A DNA stretch of 64,000 nt from Clostridium tertium (GTDB taxonomy: Bacteria > Bacillota > Clostridia > Clostridiales > Clostridiaceae), in contig NZ_JAGGJY010000001.1 in assembly GCF_017873245.1 (NCBI RefSeq), positions 310,001 through 374,000 on the forward strand, read 5' to 3'. Position 1 is the first letter of the stretch; every line of letters begins with the position of its first letter. A program made the position numbers and the translations under genes. Below, piece after piece: positions 1-8,214 of this stretch. The notes under the pieces are model-generated. The model worked only from the letters and a program-made list of their open reading frames with translations, was not told where the DNA came from and did no database searches.

Positions 1-25
1 CTAGCAACATGGAGGATATAGAATA

Positions 26-1081
26 ATGTATGTGTTGAATGATTTATTAAATGAGACAATAGAAAAAGGGGCATCAGATTTACATTTGACAGTTGGATTA
101 CCTCCAACTATAAGAGTTAATGGAAGTTTGATTAAATTAGGAACTGAAAAACTAATGCCAAGTGCATTAAGGGATTTTTCAAAAGAAATATTGGGAGAAA
201 ATTTTGAATTATATAATAAAACAGGTGAAATGGATACATCATATTCTATTTCCGGGACGGGAAGGTTTAGAGTAAATATATTTAAACAAAGAAATAGCGA
301 TGCTATTGCTATTAGAGTAATTGCATTAAAAATACCGAGTTTAGATGAATTAAAGCATCCTAAAGTAATAAAGGATATAATTCAAAAGCAAAGAGGATTA
401 GTATTAGTTACTGGACCAACAGGAAGTGGTAAAAGTACAACATTAGCGGCCATGATAAATGAAATAAATAATACAAGAGAGGCTCATATTATAACATTAG
501 AAGATCCAATAGAATACCTTCACAAGCATAATAATTGCATAATAAATCAAAGAGAAATAGGAAAAGATAGCAAGAGTTATCAAAGTGCACTAAGAGCTAT
601 TTTAAGAGAAGATCCAGATGTTATACTTGTAGGGGAGATGAGAGACCTAGAAACTATTTCAATTGCAATAACTGCAGCTGAAACAGGTCATTTAGTATTC
701 TCCACGCTACATACAATAGGGGCTGCTAAAACTATCGATAGAATTATAGATGTTTTTCCACCGCATCAGCAACAACAAATAAGAGTACAATTAGCAGCTG
801 TATTACAAGGTGTTGTATCTCAGCAATTAGTACCAGTTGAAGATAATAAAGGGAGAGTTGCTGCTTTAGAAATAATGACTACAACACCAGGCATTCAAAA
901 TCTAATTAGAGAAGGTAAGACACATCAAATAGAATCAGCAATTCAAACAGGTGGAAAATATGGAATGAAAACTATGGATATGGCATTAGCAGAATTATAT
1001 AAAAAAGGTATCATAAGTGGAGAAACTGCATTAACATATTCAGTTGATAGGGAGACTATAAAAAGAATAATGATGTTATAA
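26..1081 (+). CDS. pilT: Type IV pilus retraction ATPase PilT
   Basis: This is a hexameric secretion-superfamily ATPase that powers type IV pilus disassembly at the cytoplasmic face of the membrane. The 351 residues match the usual PilT length. An N-terminal domain containing DLHL is followed by the Walker A motif GPTGSGKS at residues 130-137, an Asp box (ITLEDPIEY), a Walker B region (DVILVGEMRD, about residue 200) and the His box STLHT. The start ATG has GGAGG 10 bases upstream. No other pilus gene lies in the window and a terminator follows at once, so it ends its transcription unit; partners may lie upstream of the window. The family is clear. A role in retraction rather than another PilT-type function is inferred from similarity. 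Confidence 0.93.
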   Translation: MYVLNDLLNETIEKGASDLHLTVGLPPTIRVNGSLIKLGTEKLMPSALRDFSKEILGENFELYNKTGEMDTSYSISGTGRFRVNIFKQRNSDAIAIRVIALKIPSLDELKHPKVIKDIIQKQRGLVLVTGPTGSGKSTTLAAMINEINNTREAHIITLEDPIEYLHKHNNCIINQREIGKDSKSYQSALRAILREDPDVILVGEMRDLETISIAITAAETGHLVFSTLHTIGAAKTIDRIIDVFPPHQQQQIRVQLAAVLQGVVSQQLVPVEDNKGRVAALEIMTTTPGIQNLIREGKTHQIESAIQTGGKYGMKTMDMALAELYKKGIISGETALTYSVDRETIKRIMML

Positions 1082-1122
1082 GAAGCTGTATCAAAATAAA
1101 TTTTGATATTAGCAAATAAAAA

Positions 1123-1151
1123 GGGAAGTTCTAATTGGAGCTTCCCTTTTT
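1123..1151 (+). terminator. Intrinsic terminator after pilT
   Basis: A 9-bp stem (GGGAAGTTC with GAGCTTCCC, one G-U pair) with a 6-base loop is followed by five T residues. It lies 42 bases after the pilT stop codon. Confidence 0.85.
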
Positions 1152-1911
1152 AGCATATATAAATAATAGATAAAAATCTCTATTTAGGTTTAAAACGTCT
1201 TTAAGTAAGTAAAATCAATGGTTTAAAATGGGCTAACGAAACGCGAGATCCTTTAGAAAAATAAGAGATTAACTTTTTTAAGGAAATAAAGTTTACTTGA
1301 AATTGAATAAATTAAATTTTATATTAAATGGATTTATAAGACCGCACCTTTTATAAATTTATAAAATAACACAACTTATTAGAGGAAATTTAGAATCTTT
1401 GTTGAATATAAGATTATAAATGTTTTTTTATATATTTTAAATGTATTTAACAATAGATAATAAGAAAATCTTATTATACATAGATAAAGGGAGTGTTATT
1501 AAAAAAAAGTACGTATGATTTTTTTTAAAATAATCATAATATTGACTAAAAGGTTGAGTTATTTCATTGTAGATGATAAAATATAATTGAATTTTATTAA
1601 ATTTAATTATAAAAATTATGGTTATAATTATAAAGCTAAATAAAATTTACATTAGTTTCTAAATTTTAATAGTAATTAAAAAGAATATAAGTAAAGAAAT
1701 ACAAGTCAAAGCCCAAAAATATACATTTATTGCCTTTAAGTAACAAAATTTTTCTTGTTTAGGATATTAAAGTATTGTTAAAAAGGTACAGTATGATGTA
1801 AAATTAATATATGAAGATATATTATTATTGAATTTGAGATTAGTAAATGAATTAAGAGAAGAAACAAAGTAGAAAAATTACTAGTATATATTTTCTAAAG
1901 GAGGAATTATT
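1152..1911 (+). other. Long AT-rich non-coding stretch upstream of ftsZ
   Basis: About 760 bases hold no open reading frame with a ribosome binding site. The stretch is strongly A+T-rich with several A and T runs. Two sigma-A-like promoters can be seen: TTGAGT (1554-1559), 17 bases, TAAAAT (1577-1582); and TTGTTA (1775-1780), 18 bases, TAAAAT (1799-1804). A locally GC-richer patch at about 1229-1252 (GGCTAACGAAACGCGAGATCC) stands out, but I do not recognise it. A gene or small RNA cannot be excluded, but none is supported. Confidence 0.5.
1775..1804 (+). promoter_or_regulatory. Candidate sigma-A promoter of ftsZ
   Basis: A TTGTTA -35 and a TAAAAT -10 are separated by 18 bases and lie about 108 bases before the ftsZ start. 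A second candidate, TTGAGT-17-TAAAAT at 1554-1582, would give a leader of more than 300 bases. Confidence 0.45.
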
Positions 1912-3033
1912 TTGTTAGATTTCGAAGTAGATATGCAAGAGTTAACCAATATTAAGGTAATTGGTTGCGGAGGCGGCGGAGGAAATGCCGTTAATAGAAT
2001 GATTGCTGAAGGGCTAAAAAACGTTGAGTTTATTGCCGTTAATACTGATAAACAAGCTTTAATGCTATCTCATGCTAATGTTAAAATCCAAATCGGAGAA
2101 AAGTTAACAAAGGGACTAGGAGCTGGAGCTAATCCTGAAATAGGAAAAAAGGCAGCGGAAGAAAGTAGAGAAGAAATAGCAGAAGCTATAAAGGGAGCAA
2201 ACATGGTATTTATAACTGCTGGTATGGGCGGTGGAACAGGTACTGGTGCAGCCCCTGTAGTTGCAGAAATAGCTAAATCTATGAGTATATTAACTGTAGG
2301 TGTAGTTACAAAGCCATTCCCATTTGAAGGTAAAAGAAGAATGAGACATGCAGAAATGGGGATTGAAAACCTTATGAAAGCAGTTGATACTTTAGTTATA
2401 ATACCAAATGAAAAATTACTAAGTATGGCAGATAAGAAAACAACTCTATTAGATTCATTTAAATTAGCGGATGAAGTATTAAGACAAGGGGTACAAGCTA
2501 TATCAGATCTTATAACTATTCCAGGGGTAGTTAATGCTGACTTTGCAGACATAGAAACTGTTATGTTAAATAAAGGACTTGCTCATATGGGAGTAGGTCA
2601 TGGAACTGGAGATAATAAGGCACAAGATGCTGTAAGACAAGCTATTTCATCTCCATTACTTGAAACATCAATAGATGGTGCAACAGGAGTTATTATTAAC
2701 TTTACAGGTGGAGTAGATTTAGGAGCTATAGAGGTATATGAAGCAGCTGATATTGTTAGAGAAGCAGCTGATCCAGATGCAAATATAATATTCGGGGCTG
2801 TTATAGATGAAACATTATCTGATGAAATCAGAATAACAGTTATAGCTACAGGCTTTGAAGAGGATAATAATAAAATATTGAATCATGAGCCTGTATTTGA
2901 AAAGAGAGTAGTTAAAGAGCAACCGGTTAAACAGGAAGTTGAAATGCCAGAACCAACAAAAAGAGTAGATCCTCTTTTAGATATTGAAACTGATAGTGTA
3001 AATATACCAAGCTTTTTAAGATCAAGAAAATAA
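1912..3033 (+). CDS. ftsZ: Cell division protein FtsZ
   Basis: FtsZ is the tubulin-like GTPase that assembles the cytokinetic Z ring at mid-cell, and at the asymmetric septum during sporulation. The N-terminus has the nucleotide-binding [13 protein letters not shown]; the tubulin signature GGGTGTG lies at about residues 106-112 and the T7-loop region ([11 protein letters not shown]) at about 208-218. A variable acidic linker leads to the conserved C-terminal peptide (DPLLDIE...IPSFLRSRK) that docks FtsA and SepF. The start is TTG, supported by AAAGGAGG seven to eight bases upstream and by the normal N-terminal length. It stands alone here, with no ftsA beside it, and ends at its own terminator. 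Length is 373 residues, typical of the family. Confidence 0.98.
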   Translation: MLDFEVDMQELTNIKVIGCGGGGGNAVNRMIAEGLKNVEFIAVNTDKQALMLSHANVKIQIGEKLTKGLGAGANPEIGKKAAEESREEIAEAIKGANMVFITAGMGGGTGTGAAPVVAEIAKSMSILTVGVVTKPFPFEGKRRMRHAEMGIENLMKAVDTLVIIPNEKLLSMADKKTTLLDSFKLADEVLRQGVQAISDLITIPGVVNADFADIETVMLNKGLAHMGVGHGTGDNKAQDAVRQAISSPLLETSIDGATGVIINFTGGVDLGAIEVYEAADIVREAADPDANIIFGAVIDETLSDEIRITVIATGFEEDNNKILNHEPVFEKRVVKEQPVKQEVEMPEPTKRVDPLLDIETDSVNIPSFLRSRK

Positions 3034-3040
3034 TTAATTA

Positions 3041-3078
3041 AAAAGACTAGGAAAGTCATGCTTTCTTAGTCTTTTTTT
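3041..3078 (+). terminator. Intrinsic terminator after ftsZ
   Basis: A 15-bp stem beginning AAAAGACTAGG, with one G-U pair, closes a TCATG loop and runs into seven T residues. Confidence 0.92.
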
Positions 3079-3253
3079 ATTATTAATGTAAATTAATAAT
3101 AATAGTACTTCTTTGTTATTTTTTATTATAATAATCAATTAACTGTAATTATATGTAGTAAATAAGAGATTAAAATATATGTTACGAAGAGTTTTTATGA
3201 CAAAATTTTGAAGAGTAACAGTTTATAATTTAAATACAAGGGGGGAGATTTGT

Positions 3254-4051
3254 ATGGTAGTTTACATAGATATACTTATAATAGAAAACTTTATTGTAAA
3301 TTTATTCTTACTGTTAATTACTATGAAGGTGTCTAGATATAAATACAATAAAACTATTTATTTTTCAGCTGCAATTGGAGCATTTTATACTATAGTATTA
3401 TTCTTTGAAAATAGTATTTTAACATCTTTACCATTTAAACTTTTTGTAGTATTAATAATGATTTCAATCACAAGTAAAAGTTTTAAAATACTTAAGATTA
3501 TAAAAGCTTCAATAACATTTTTAATTATGTCATTTACGTTAGCTGGATTTTGTTTTAGTTTTTCATTGATGGACAACCAATACAGTGTTTTCGATTCTTT
3601 TGAAATAAGTAATTATTCTATGAAATATTTAATAATATCAATAATGATACTATACATAGCTATAGTTAGGGTAGTAGATCACTTAAGAGAAAGAGCTGTA
3701 ATTAATAATTTTATATATGAAATTGAAATATCAGATGAAAAAAATACATTATTTATTAAAGGATTATTAGATACTGGAAATGCCTTAAGGGAACCTGTTA
3801 CTAATTTACCTTGCATTATAATAGAAAATGATTTTTTGAATGGATTTAATATACAAAAGCATGAAGAATTTTATATTCCTTATAGTACTATTGGAGAAGA
3901 AGGAAATTTAAAGGGATTCAAAAGTGAAAAAGTAAGAATTCGTGGAGAAGATAAAGAGTGGAGAACTATAGAAGCTATAATTTGTAGCTGTAAAAATAAA
4001 TTAAGTAAAGAAAATGAATTTAATGCATTATTATCAAGAGGAGTAATATAG
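3254..4051 (+). CDS. spoIIGA: Sigma-E processing peptidase SpoIIGA
   Basis: SpoIIGA is a membrane-bound aspartic protease that removes the pro-sequence of pro-sigma-E after polar septation, in response to the forespore signal SpoIIR. The first 145 or so residues form about five hydrophobic membrane segments. The cytoplasmic half carries the aspartic-protease-like motif [11 protein letters not shown] with the catalytic-type Asp at residue 173. The 265 residues are somewhat fewer than in the Bacillus protein. It sits 8 bases before sigE, the gene for its substrate, which is the conserved arrangement. GGGGGAG precedes the ATG. A TATAAT at 3224-3229 lacks a good -35, as expected for a promoter that needs an activator such as Spo0A, but this is inference. 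Confidence 0.95.
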   Translation: MVVYIDILIIENFIVNLFLLLITMKVSRYKYNKTIYFSAAIGAFYTIVLFFENSILTSLPFKLFVVLIMISITSKSFKILKIIKASITFLIMSFTLAGFCFSFSLMDNQYSVFDSFEISNYSMKYLIISIMILYIAIVRVVDHLRERAVINNFIYEIEISDEKNTLFIKGLLDTGNALREPVTNLPCIIIENDFLNGFNIQKHEEFYIPYSTIGEEGNLKGFKSEKVRIRGEDKEWRTIEAIICSCKNKLSKENEFNALLSRGVI

Positions 4052-4059
4052 GTGAGAAT

Positions 4060-4767
4060 ATGATGAGTTTAAGAGTATTAATAAATAGAATTTTACAAAA
4101 ATTAAAAGTTTTTAAAAATGAAGTCCATTATGTGGGAGGAAATGACGCTCTTCCACCACCTTTAAAAAAAGAGGAGGAAGAAGAACTTGTAGAGAAACTT
4201 ATACATGGTGATGAATCTATAAGAGATATATTAATTGAAAGAAACTTAAGATTAGTAGTGTATATAGCAAGAAAATTTGAAAATACAGGAGTATGCGTAG
4301 AAGATTTAATTTCTGTAGGAACTATTGGATTAATAAAGGCAGTTAACACTTTTAATCCAGAGAAAAAAATAAAATTAGCTACATATGCTTCTAGATGTAT
4401 AGAAAATGAAATATTAATGTATTTAAGAAGAAATAGTAAAGTAAAAGCAGAGATATCTTTTTATGAACCATTAAATATTGATTGGGATGGTAACGAGCTT
4501 TTATTATCAGATATTTTAGGAACTGAAAATGATATTGTTTATAATTTGATTGAAGATGAAGTTGATAGACAGTTATTATTCCTAGCATTAAAGCATTTAA
4601 ATGATAGGGAAAAAGAAATAGTTAAGCTAAGATTTGGTTTAAACGGTACTAGAGAAAAGACTCAAAAAGAAGTTGCAGATATGCTTGGAATATCGCAATC
4701 ATATATTTCAAGGTTAGAAAAGAAAATAATAAATAGATTGAAAAAAGAAATCAATAAAATGATTTAG
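4060..4767 (+). CDS. sigE: RNA polymerase sporulation sigma factor SigE (pro-form)
   Basis: This is the first mother-cell-specific sigma factor. An N-terminal pro-sequence of about 27 residues precedes the landmark [13 protein letters not shown], where SpoIIGA cleaves in the family. Region 2 ([35 protein letters not shown], then [16 protein letters not shown]) and the region 4 helix-turn-helix ([23 protein letters not shown]) are intact. The start ATG at 4060 follows AGGTGAG, which overlaps the spoIIGA stop; the next codon is also ATG, so a start one codon later is possible. The product should act on spoIVA and spoVM, both present in this window. Confidence 0.97.
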   Translation: MMSLRVLINRILQKLKVFKNEVHYVGGNDALPPPLKKEEEEELVEKLIHGDESIRDILIERNLRLVVYIARKFENTGVCVEDLISVGTIGLIKAVNTFNPEKKIKLATYASRCIENEILMYLRRNSKVKAEISFYEPLNIDWDGNELLLSDILGTENDIVYNLIEDEVDRQLLFLALKHLNDREKEIVKLRFGLNGTREKTQKEVADMLGISQSYISRLEKKIINRLKKEINKMI

Positions 4768-4848
4768 GTTGTCTTTAGTATAAAACTAATCACTCTCGGG
4801 GATACTTTTTAATGCAGTATGTTATTACTTCCGAAGGGGTTGATGAGC

Positions 4849-5622
4849 TTGATTATTAATAAAGTAGAAATATGTGGAGTGAATACTTCAAAACTACCTA
4901 TATTAAAAGAAAAAGAAAAAAGAGAGTTACTTTTAAAAATGAGAGACGGAGATAAAGGTGCTAGAGAAACTTTTATTAAAGGTAATTTAAGATTGGTTTT
5001 AAGTGTTATACAAAGATTTAATAATAGAGGAGAAAATGTTGATGACTTATTCCAAGTTGGATGCATAGGATTAATGAAGGCAATAGATAACTTTGATTTA
5101 GGTCAAAATGTTAAGTTTTCAACTTATGCAGTACCAATGATAATAGGGGAAATAAGGAGATATTTAAGGGACAATAATTCAATAAGAGTAAGTAGATCTC
5201 TAAGAGATATAGCTTATAAAGCTCTATTAGTAAGAGATAGATTAATAAAAGAAAATAACAAAGAACCTACAGTTTCACAAATAGCTAAAGAACTTAATTT
5301 ACCTAGGGAAGAAGTAGTATTTGCGTTAGATGCTATTCAGGATCCGGTATCTCTATTTGAGCCGATATATCACGATGGTGGAGATGCCATTTATGTTATG
5401 GATCAAATAAGTGACTCAAAAAATAGTGATGAAAGTTGGCTTGAAAATATATCTATAAAAGAAGCAATGAAAAAGTTAAATGATAGGGAAAAACTTATAT
5501 TAACATTAAGGTTCTTTAATGGAAGAACTCAAATGGAAGTTGCTGATGAAATTGGAATATCTCAAGCTCAAGTTTCTAGATTAGAGAAAACTGCATTAAA
5601 GCATATGAGGAAATATGTATAG
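4849..5622 (+). CDS. sigG: RNA polymerase sporulation sigma factor SigG
   Basis: SigG is the late forespore sigma factor. The protein begins with NKVEICGVNTSKLP, the segment known to mark SigG and to take part in gyrase and SpoIIAB-related control, then region 2 (GNLRLVLSVIQRFNNRGE, DDLFQVGCIGLMKAIDNFDL), region 3 and a C-terminal helix-turn-helix (RTQMEVADEIGISQAQVSRLEK). I chose the TTG at 4849 because AAGGGG at 4834-4839 lies nine bases before it. An ATG at 4843 is only three bases from that site, and an ATG at 4819 has none. It follows sigE by about 80 bases, the conserved spoIIG-sigG arrangement. Confidence 0.95.
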   Translation: MIINKVEICGVNTSKLPILKEKEKRELLLKMRDGDKGARETFIKGNLRLVLSVIQRFNNRGENVDDLFQVGCIGLMKAIDNFDLGQNVKFSTYAVPMIIGEIRRYLRDNNSIRVSRSLRDIAYKALLVRDRLIKENNKEPTVSQIAKELNLPREEVVFALDAIQDPVSLFEPIYHDGGDAIYVMDQISDSKNSDESWLENISIKEAMKKLNDREKLILTLRFFNGRTQMEVADEIGISQAQVSRLEKTALKHMRKYV

Positions 5623-5643
5623 AGCTCTTTTAAGAGAGCTCTT
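5621..5643 (+). terminator. Possible weak terminator after sigG
   Basis: AGAGCTCT and its complement form an 8-bp stem with a 6-base loop directly at the sigG stop codon. The following sequence has only short T runs, so termination may be partial. Confidence 0.5.
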
Positions 5644-5683
5644 TAAAAATAATAAAATGTGTACAGGCTATTAAATTTATATT

Positions 5684-5713
5684 GAATAAATTAAATCTTA
5701 AAGACATAAAAAT
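5684..5713 (+). promoter_or_regulatory. Candidate sporulation-sigma promoter upstream of ylmC/ymxH
   Basis: GAATAAA (5684-5690) and CATAAAAAT (5705-5713) are separated by 14 bases. This resembles SigE promoters and is also compatible with SigG. It lies about 40 bases before the next gene. Confidence 0.4.
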
Positions 5714-5750
5714 ATTTATTAGTATGAAGATTATTTAAGGAGGATTTTTA

Positions 5751-6068
5751 ATGGGGTTATTTGATAATATAAAAACTGAAAATGAAATGTATTCTGAAGT
5801 AGAAGATGACGATTTATTATTACATTCTTTAAATGCATTAAGAACTATGGAAGTAATAGATATTAAAACAGGATCAAAGATGGGATATATAAAAGATTTT
5901 GTTATTAATATAGAAGAAAGTAAGGTTATATCAATAATACTACCAGGAACAGCTAAGGGTTGGTTTAGTAAAGAAGAAGATTTAGAAATACCATGGAGTA
6001 AGGTGAAAAAAGCAGGTGTAGAAGTTATATTAGTTGATAGTGCTGATATAGAAGAATTTAATTTGTAA
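5751..6068 (+). CDS. YlmC/YmxH family PRC-barrel sporulation protein
   Basis: This 105-residue protein has a PRC-barrel fold from about residue 30 (MEVIDIKTGSKMGYIKDFVINIEE) through IPWSKVKKAGVEVILVD. Members of this family (YlmC/YmxH) are small proteins expressed around sporulation, with no established biochemical activity. The first 25 residues are acidic and extend beyond the short Bacillus homologues. AAGGAGG lies about seven bases before the ATG. It is placed between sigG and nrdR, and a sporulation-type promoter can be seen upstream. Confidence 0.85.
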   Translation: MGLFDNIKTENEMYSEVEDDDLLLHSLNALRTMEVIDIKTGSKMGYIKDFVINIEESKVISIILPGTAKGWFSKEEDLEIPWSKVKKAGVEVILVDSADIEEFNL

Positions 6069-6148
6069 AATAATATCTAGTAAAATTCTAAAAAAATCTG
6101 TATAATCTATATATACTTAAGACAATAATTAGGAAAGGCGTGAATAAA

Positions 6149-6604
6149 ATGAGATGTCCTTTTTGCTCTTTTGAAGAAAGTAAGGTAGTTGATTCCAGAT
6201 CTACAGATGATAATACTACTATTAGAAGAAGAAGAGAATGTTTGAACTGTAATAAAAGATATACTACATATGAAAAGGTTGAAGATATTCCGATATTAGT
6301 TGTTAAGAGAGATTTAACAAGAGAAAATTTTAATAAGGAAAAGATAATAAATGGTCTAATTATAGCTTGTCAAAAAAGACCTATATCAAGAAAGCAAATA
6401 GAAGAGTTAGCAGAAGACATAGAAAAGGCTATTTCAAATAAGATGATAACAGAAGTTAACTCTAAAATCATTGGAGAAATGGTAATGGATAGACTTAAAA
6501 ATTTAGATGAAATATCATATGTTAGATTTGCGTCTGTTTATAGACAGTTTAAGGATATAAATACTTTCTTAGAAGAAATTAAAAATTTAGTATCTAATGA
6601 ATAA
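6149..6604 (+). CDS. nrdR: Transcriptional repressor NrdR
   Basis: NrdR is a nucleotide-sensing repressor of ribonucleotide reductase genes. A zinc ribbon formed by CPFC at the N-terminus and CLNC at about residue 31 binds DNA. The ATP-cone domain follows (VVKRDLTRENFNKEKIINGL ... VRFASVYRQFKDINTFLEEI). The ATG at 6149 is chosen over the in-frame GTG at 6140 because AAAGG lies ten bases upstream and the family starts with MRCPFC. The product has 151 residues, the normal length. No NrdR box or nrd gene is evident here, so its targets lie elsewhere. Confidence 0.96.
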   Translation: MRCPFCSFEESKVVDSRSTDDNTTIRRRRECLNCNKRYTTYEKVEDIPILVVKRDLTRENFNKEKIINGLIIACQKRPISRKQIEELAEDIEKAISNKMITEVNSKIIGEMVMDRLKNLDEISYVRFASVYRQFKDINTFLEEIKNLVSNE

Positions 6605-6650
6605 AAAGTTAACTTAAAATAGAATACTTCTATTTTAAGTTAACTTTTTT
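6604..6650 (+). terminator. Strong intrinsic terminator after nrdR
   Basis: A perfect 21-bp stem starts at the last base of the nrdR stop codon and has a 3-base loop. The right arm ends in six T residues and the left begins with A residues. Confidence 0.92.
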
Positions 6651-6763
6651 ATGTTAAAAATAAGGTTAAAAGTAAGTTAAAACATAATCAATAAAGCAAA
6701 AAAAATAGAAAATATGTTTAATAAATGGTAAAATGTATTAAAACAAATTAAAGAGGTGACTAC

Positions 6764-7501
6764 ATGATAAACTTATCTGTAAGGGATTTTAAGTTGAAAA
6801 AAGATTTTTTAGTTTATGATTTAGGAAAAATAGAATTAGTTTTTTCAACAGCAGAAGAAGATAGAAGCTTTAATAGAAATACAGAGTATGGAATTAATAA
6901 TTTGAGCAGTATAATAAAAGATTTTAATTTAAGTGATGTTATTTATTTAAATCAAATCCATAGTAATAAAATTTACACTTATAATAAGGATTATATAAAT
7001 ATAAAAGATGAAGAAGGAGATGCTTTAATTACAAAAGAAAAAAATATAGCAATAGGAGTATTTACAGCAGATTGTGTACCTATAATTATAGTGAATGAGA
7101 AAAGTAATATAGTAGCAACCATTCATAGCGGTTGGAGGGGAACATTTAATTCAATAGCTTCAAAGACTTTATTAAAAATGAAGAACGAATTTAATATAGA
7201 TACAAATGAAACTAAGGTTTTCATAGGGCCACATATAAGAAAATGTTGTTATGAAGTTTCAGAAGAATTAAAAGAAAAATTTATAGAAAAGACAAAGATA
7301 GATGAAGATAAATTATTCGATGGAAGATATCTAAGTATGCAAGAATGTATTCTAAAAGATTTAAGAGAATTTGGAATTAATGAAAATAATATATATTCAT
7401 TAAATTTATGTACACATTGTGAGGAAAATGTAAAGTTATATTCATATAGAAAATCAGTAGGTACTTACGGAAGACTATTTTCATTTGCATTTATAAAATA
7501 G
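6764..7501 (+). CDS. pgeF: Peptidoglycan editing factor PgeF (YlmD/YfiH family)
   Basis: This is a cytoplasmic metal-binding hydrolase of the former laccase-domain (DUF152) family. Family work links it to correcting misincorporated residues in peptidoglycan precursors, and related enzymes act on purine nucleosides. The signature residues are present: LNQIHSN, GDALIT, TADCVPIII, HSGWRGT at about residue 125, GPHIRKCCYEV, and a C-terminal LCTHCEE. The 245 residues are of family length. AGAGGTGA precedes the ATG. In Bacillus ylmD lies near sigG and ylmC, so the neighbourhood is partly conserved. It is followed 11 bases later by phoP. Exact substrate is uncertain. Confidence 0.88.
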   Translation: MINLSVRDFKLKKDFLVYDLGKIELVFSTAEEDRSFNRNTEYGINNLSSIIKDFNLSDVIYLNQIHSNKIYTYNKDYINIKDEEGDALITKEKNIAIGVFTADCVPIIIVNEKSNIVATIHSGWRGTFNSIASKTLLKMKNEFNIDTNETKVFIGPHIRKCCYEVSEELKEKFIEKTKIDEDKLFDGRYLSMQECILKDLREFGINENNIYSLNLCTHCEENVKLYSYRKSVGTYGRLFSFAFIK

Positions 7502-7512
7502 GGGGGATATTA

Positions 7513-8211
7513 ATGGCAGAAGAAAAAATACTAGTAGTTGATGATGAGGATCATATAGTAGAACTTATAAGTTATAATTTAATAAATTCAGGCTATAAAG
7601 TTATAACTGCTAATAACGGAATAGATGCTGTTAAATTAGCAAAAGAAGAAAATCCAAGGCTTATGTTATTAGACTTAATGATTCCTGGATTAGATGGTTA
7701 TGATGTTTGTAAAGCTATAAGAAGCGATAATGATACTAAAGATATATCAGTTATAATGTTAACAGCAAAAGGAGAAGAACTAGATAAAATATTAGGCCTT
7801 GAACTTGGAGCTGATGATTATATGACAAAACCATTTTCAATAAGAGAATTATTAGCAAGAATAAAAGCAGTTTTAAGAAGAACAAAGTCATTAGGGGGAA
7901 GCGAGGAAATATTTAAGACAAATGGAATCCTAATAAATTTTGAAAGGAGAGAAGTGCTTATATCTGATAAAAAAATAGATTTAACATTAAAGGAATTTGA
8001 ATTGTTAGAAATATTAGTTAAAAATAGAGGGAAAATATTAACTAGAGAAACTCTTCTAGATAAAATATGGGGATATGAATATGTTGGAGAAACAAGAACT
8101 GTAGATGTTCATATTAGATATTTAAGAAAAAAGATAGAAGTAGATGATAAAAATCCAAAATTTATAGAAACTATAAGAGGAGTAGGATATAGGTTTAATC
8201 CTAATAACTAA
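7513..8211 (+). CDS. phoP: Phosphate-type response regulator PhoP (OmpR family)
   Basis: The receiver domain has the acidic pair D10-D11, phospho-acceptor Asp at residue 54 (LLDLMIPG) and the conserved Lys in MTKPFS. The C-terminal winged helix ends with RTVDVHIRYLRKKIE and RGVGYRF, typical of OmpR/PhoB regulators. It pairs with the histidine kinase three bases downstream. Assignment to phosphate control rests on the pstSCAB-phoU operon that follows and on Pho-box-like repeats before pstS. A close paralogue such as a WalR-type regulator is unlikely because the walHI partners are missing. GGGGGG lies before the ATG. Confidence 0.88.
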   Translation: MAEEKILVVDDEDHIVELISYNLINSGYKVITANNGIDAVKLAKEENPRLMLLDLMIPGLDGYDVCKAIRSDNDTKDISVIMLTAKGEELDKILGLELGADDYMTKPFSIRELLARIKAVLRRTKSLGGSEEIFKTNGILINFERREVLISDKKIDLTLKEFELLEILVKNRGKILTRETLLDKIWGYEYVGETRTVDVHIRYLRKKIEVDDKNPKFIETIRGVGYRFNPNN

Positions 8212-8214
8212 ATT

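Noticed and set aside
1225..1260. GC-richer patch considered as a c-di-GMP riboswitch near pilT
   Set aside because: The conserved GAAA-loop and receptor pattern of c-di-GMP-I and the pseudoknot of class II are not seen, and the patch is followed by ftsZ hundreds of bases later.
2070..2552. A 160-codon minus-strand reading frame opposite ftsZ
   Set aside because: It lies wholly inside ftsZ, has low-complexity Ser/Ile/Pro content and no ribosome site. It is a shadow of the codon pattern of ftsZ, as are similar frames opposite der (16231-16593), pbuG (21882-22271) and pstC (11146-11460).
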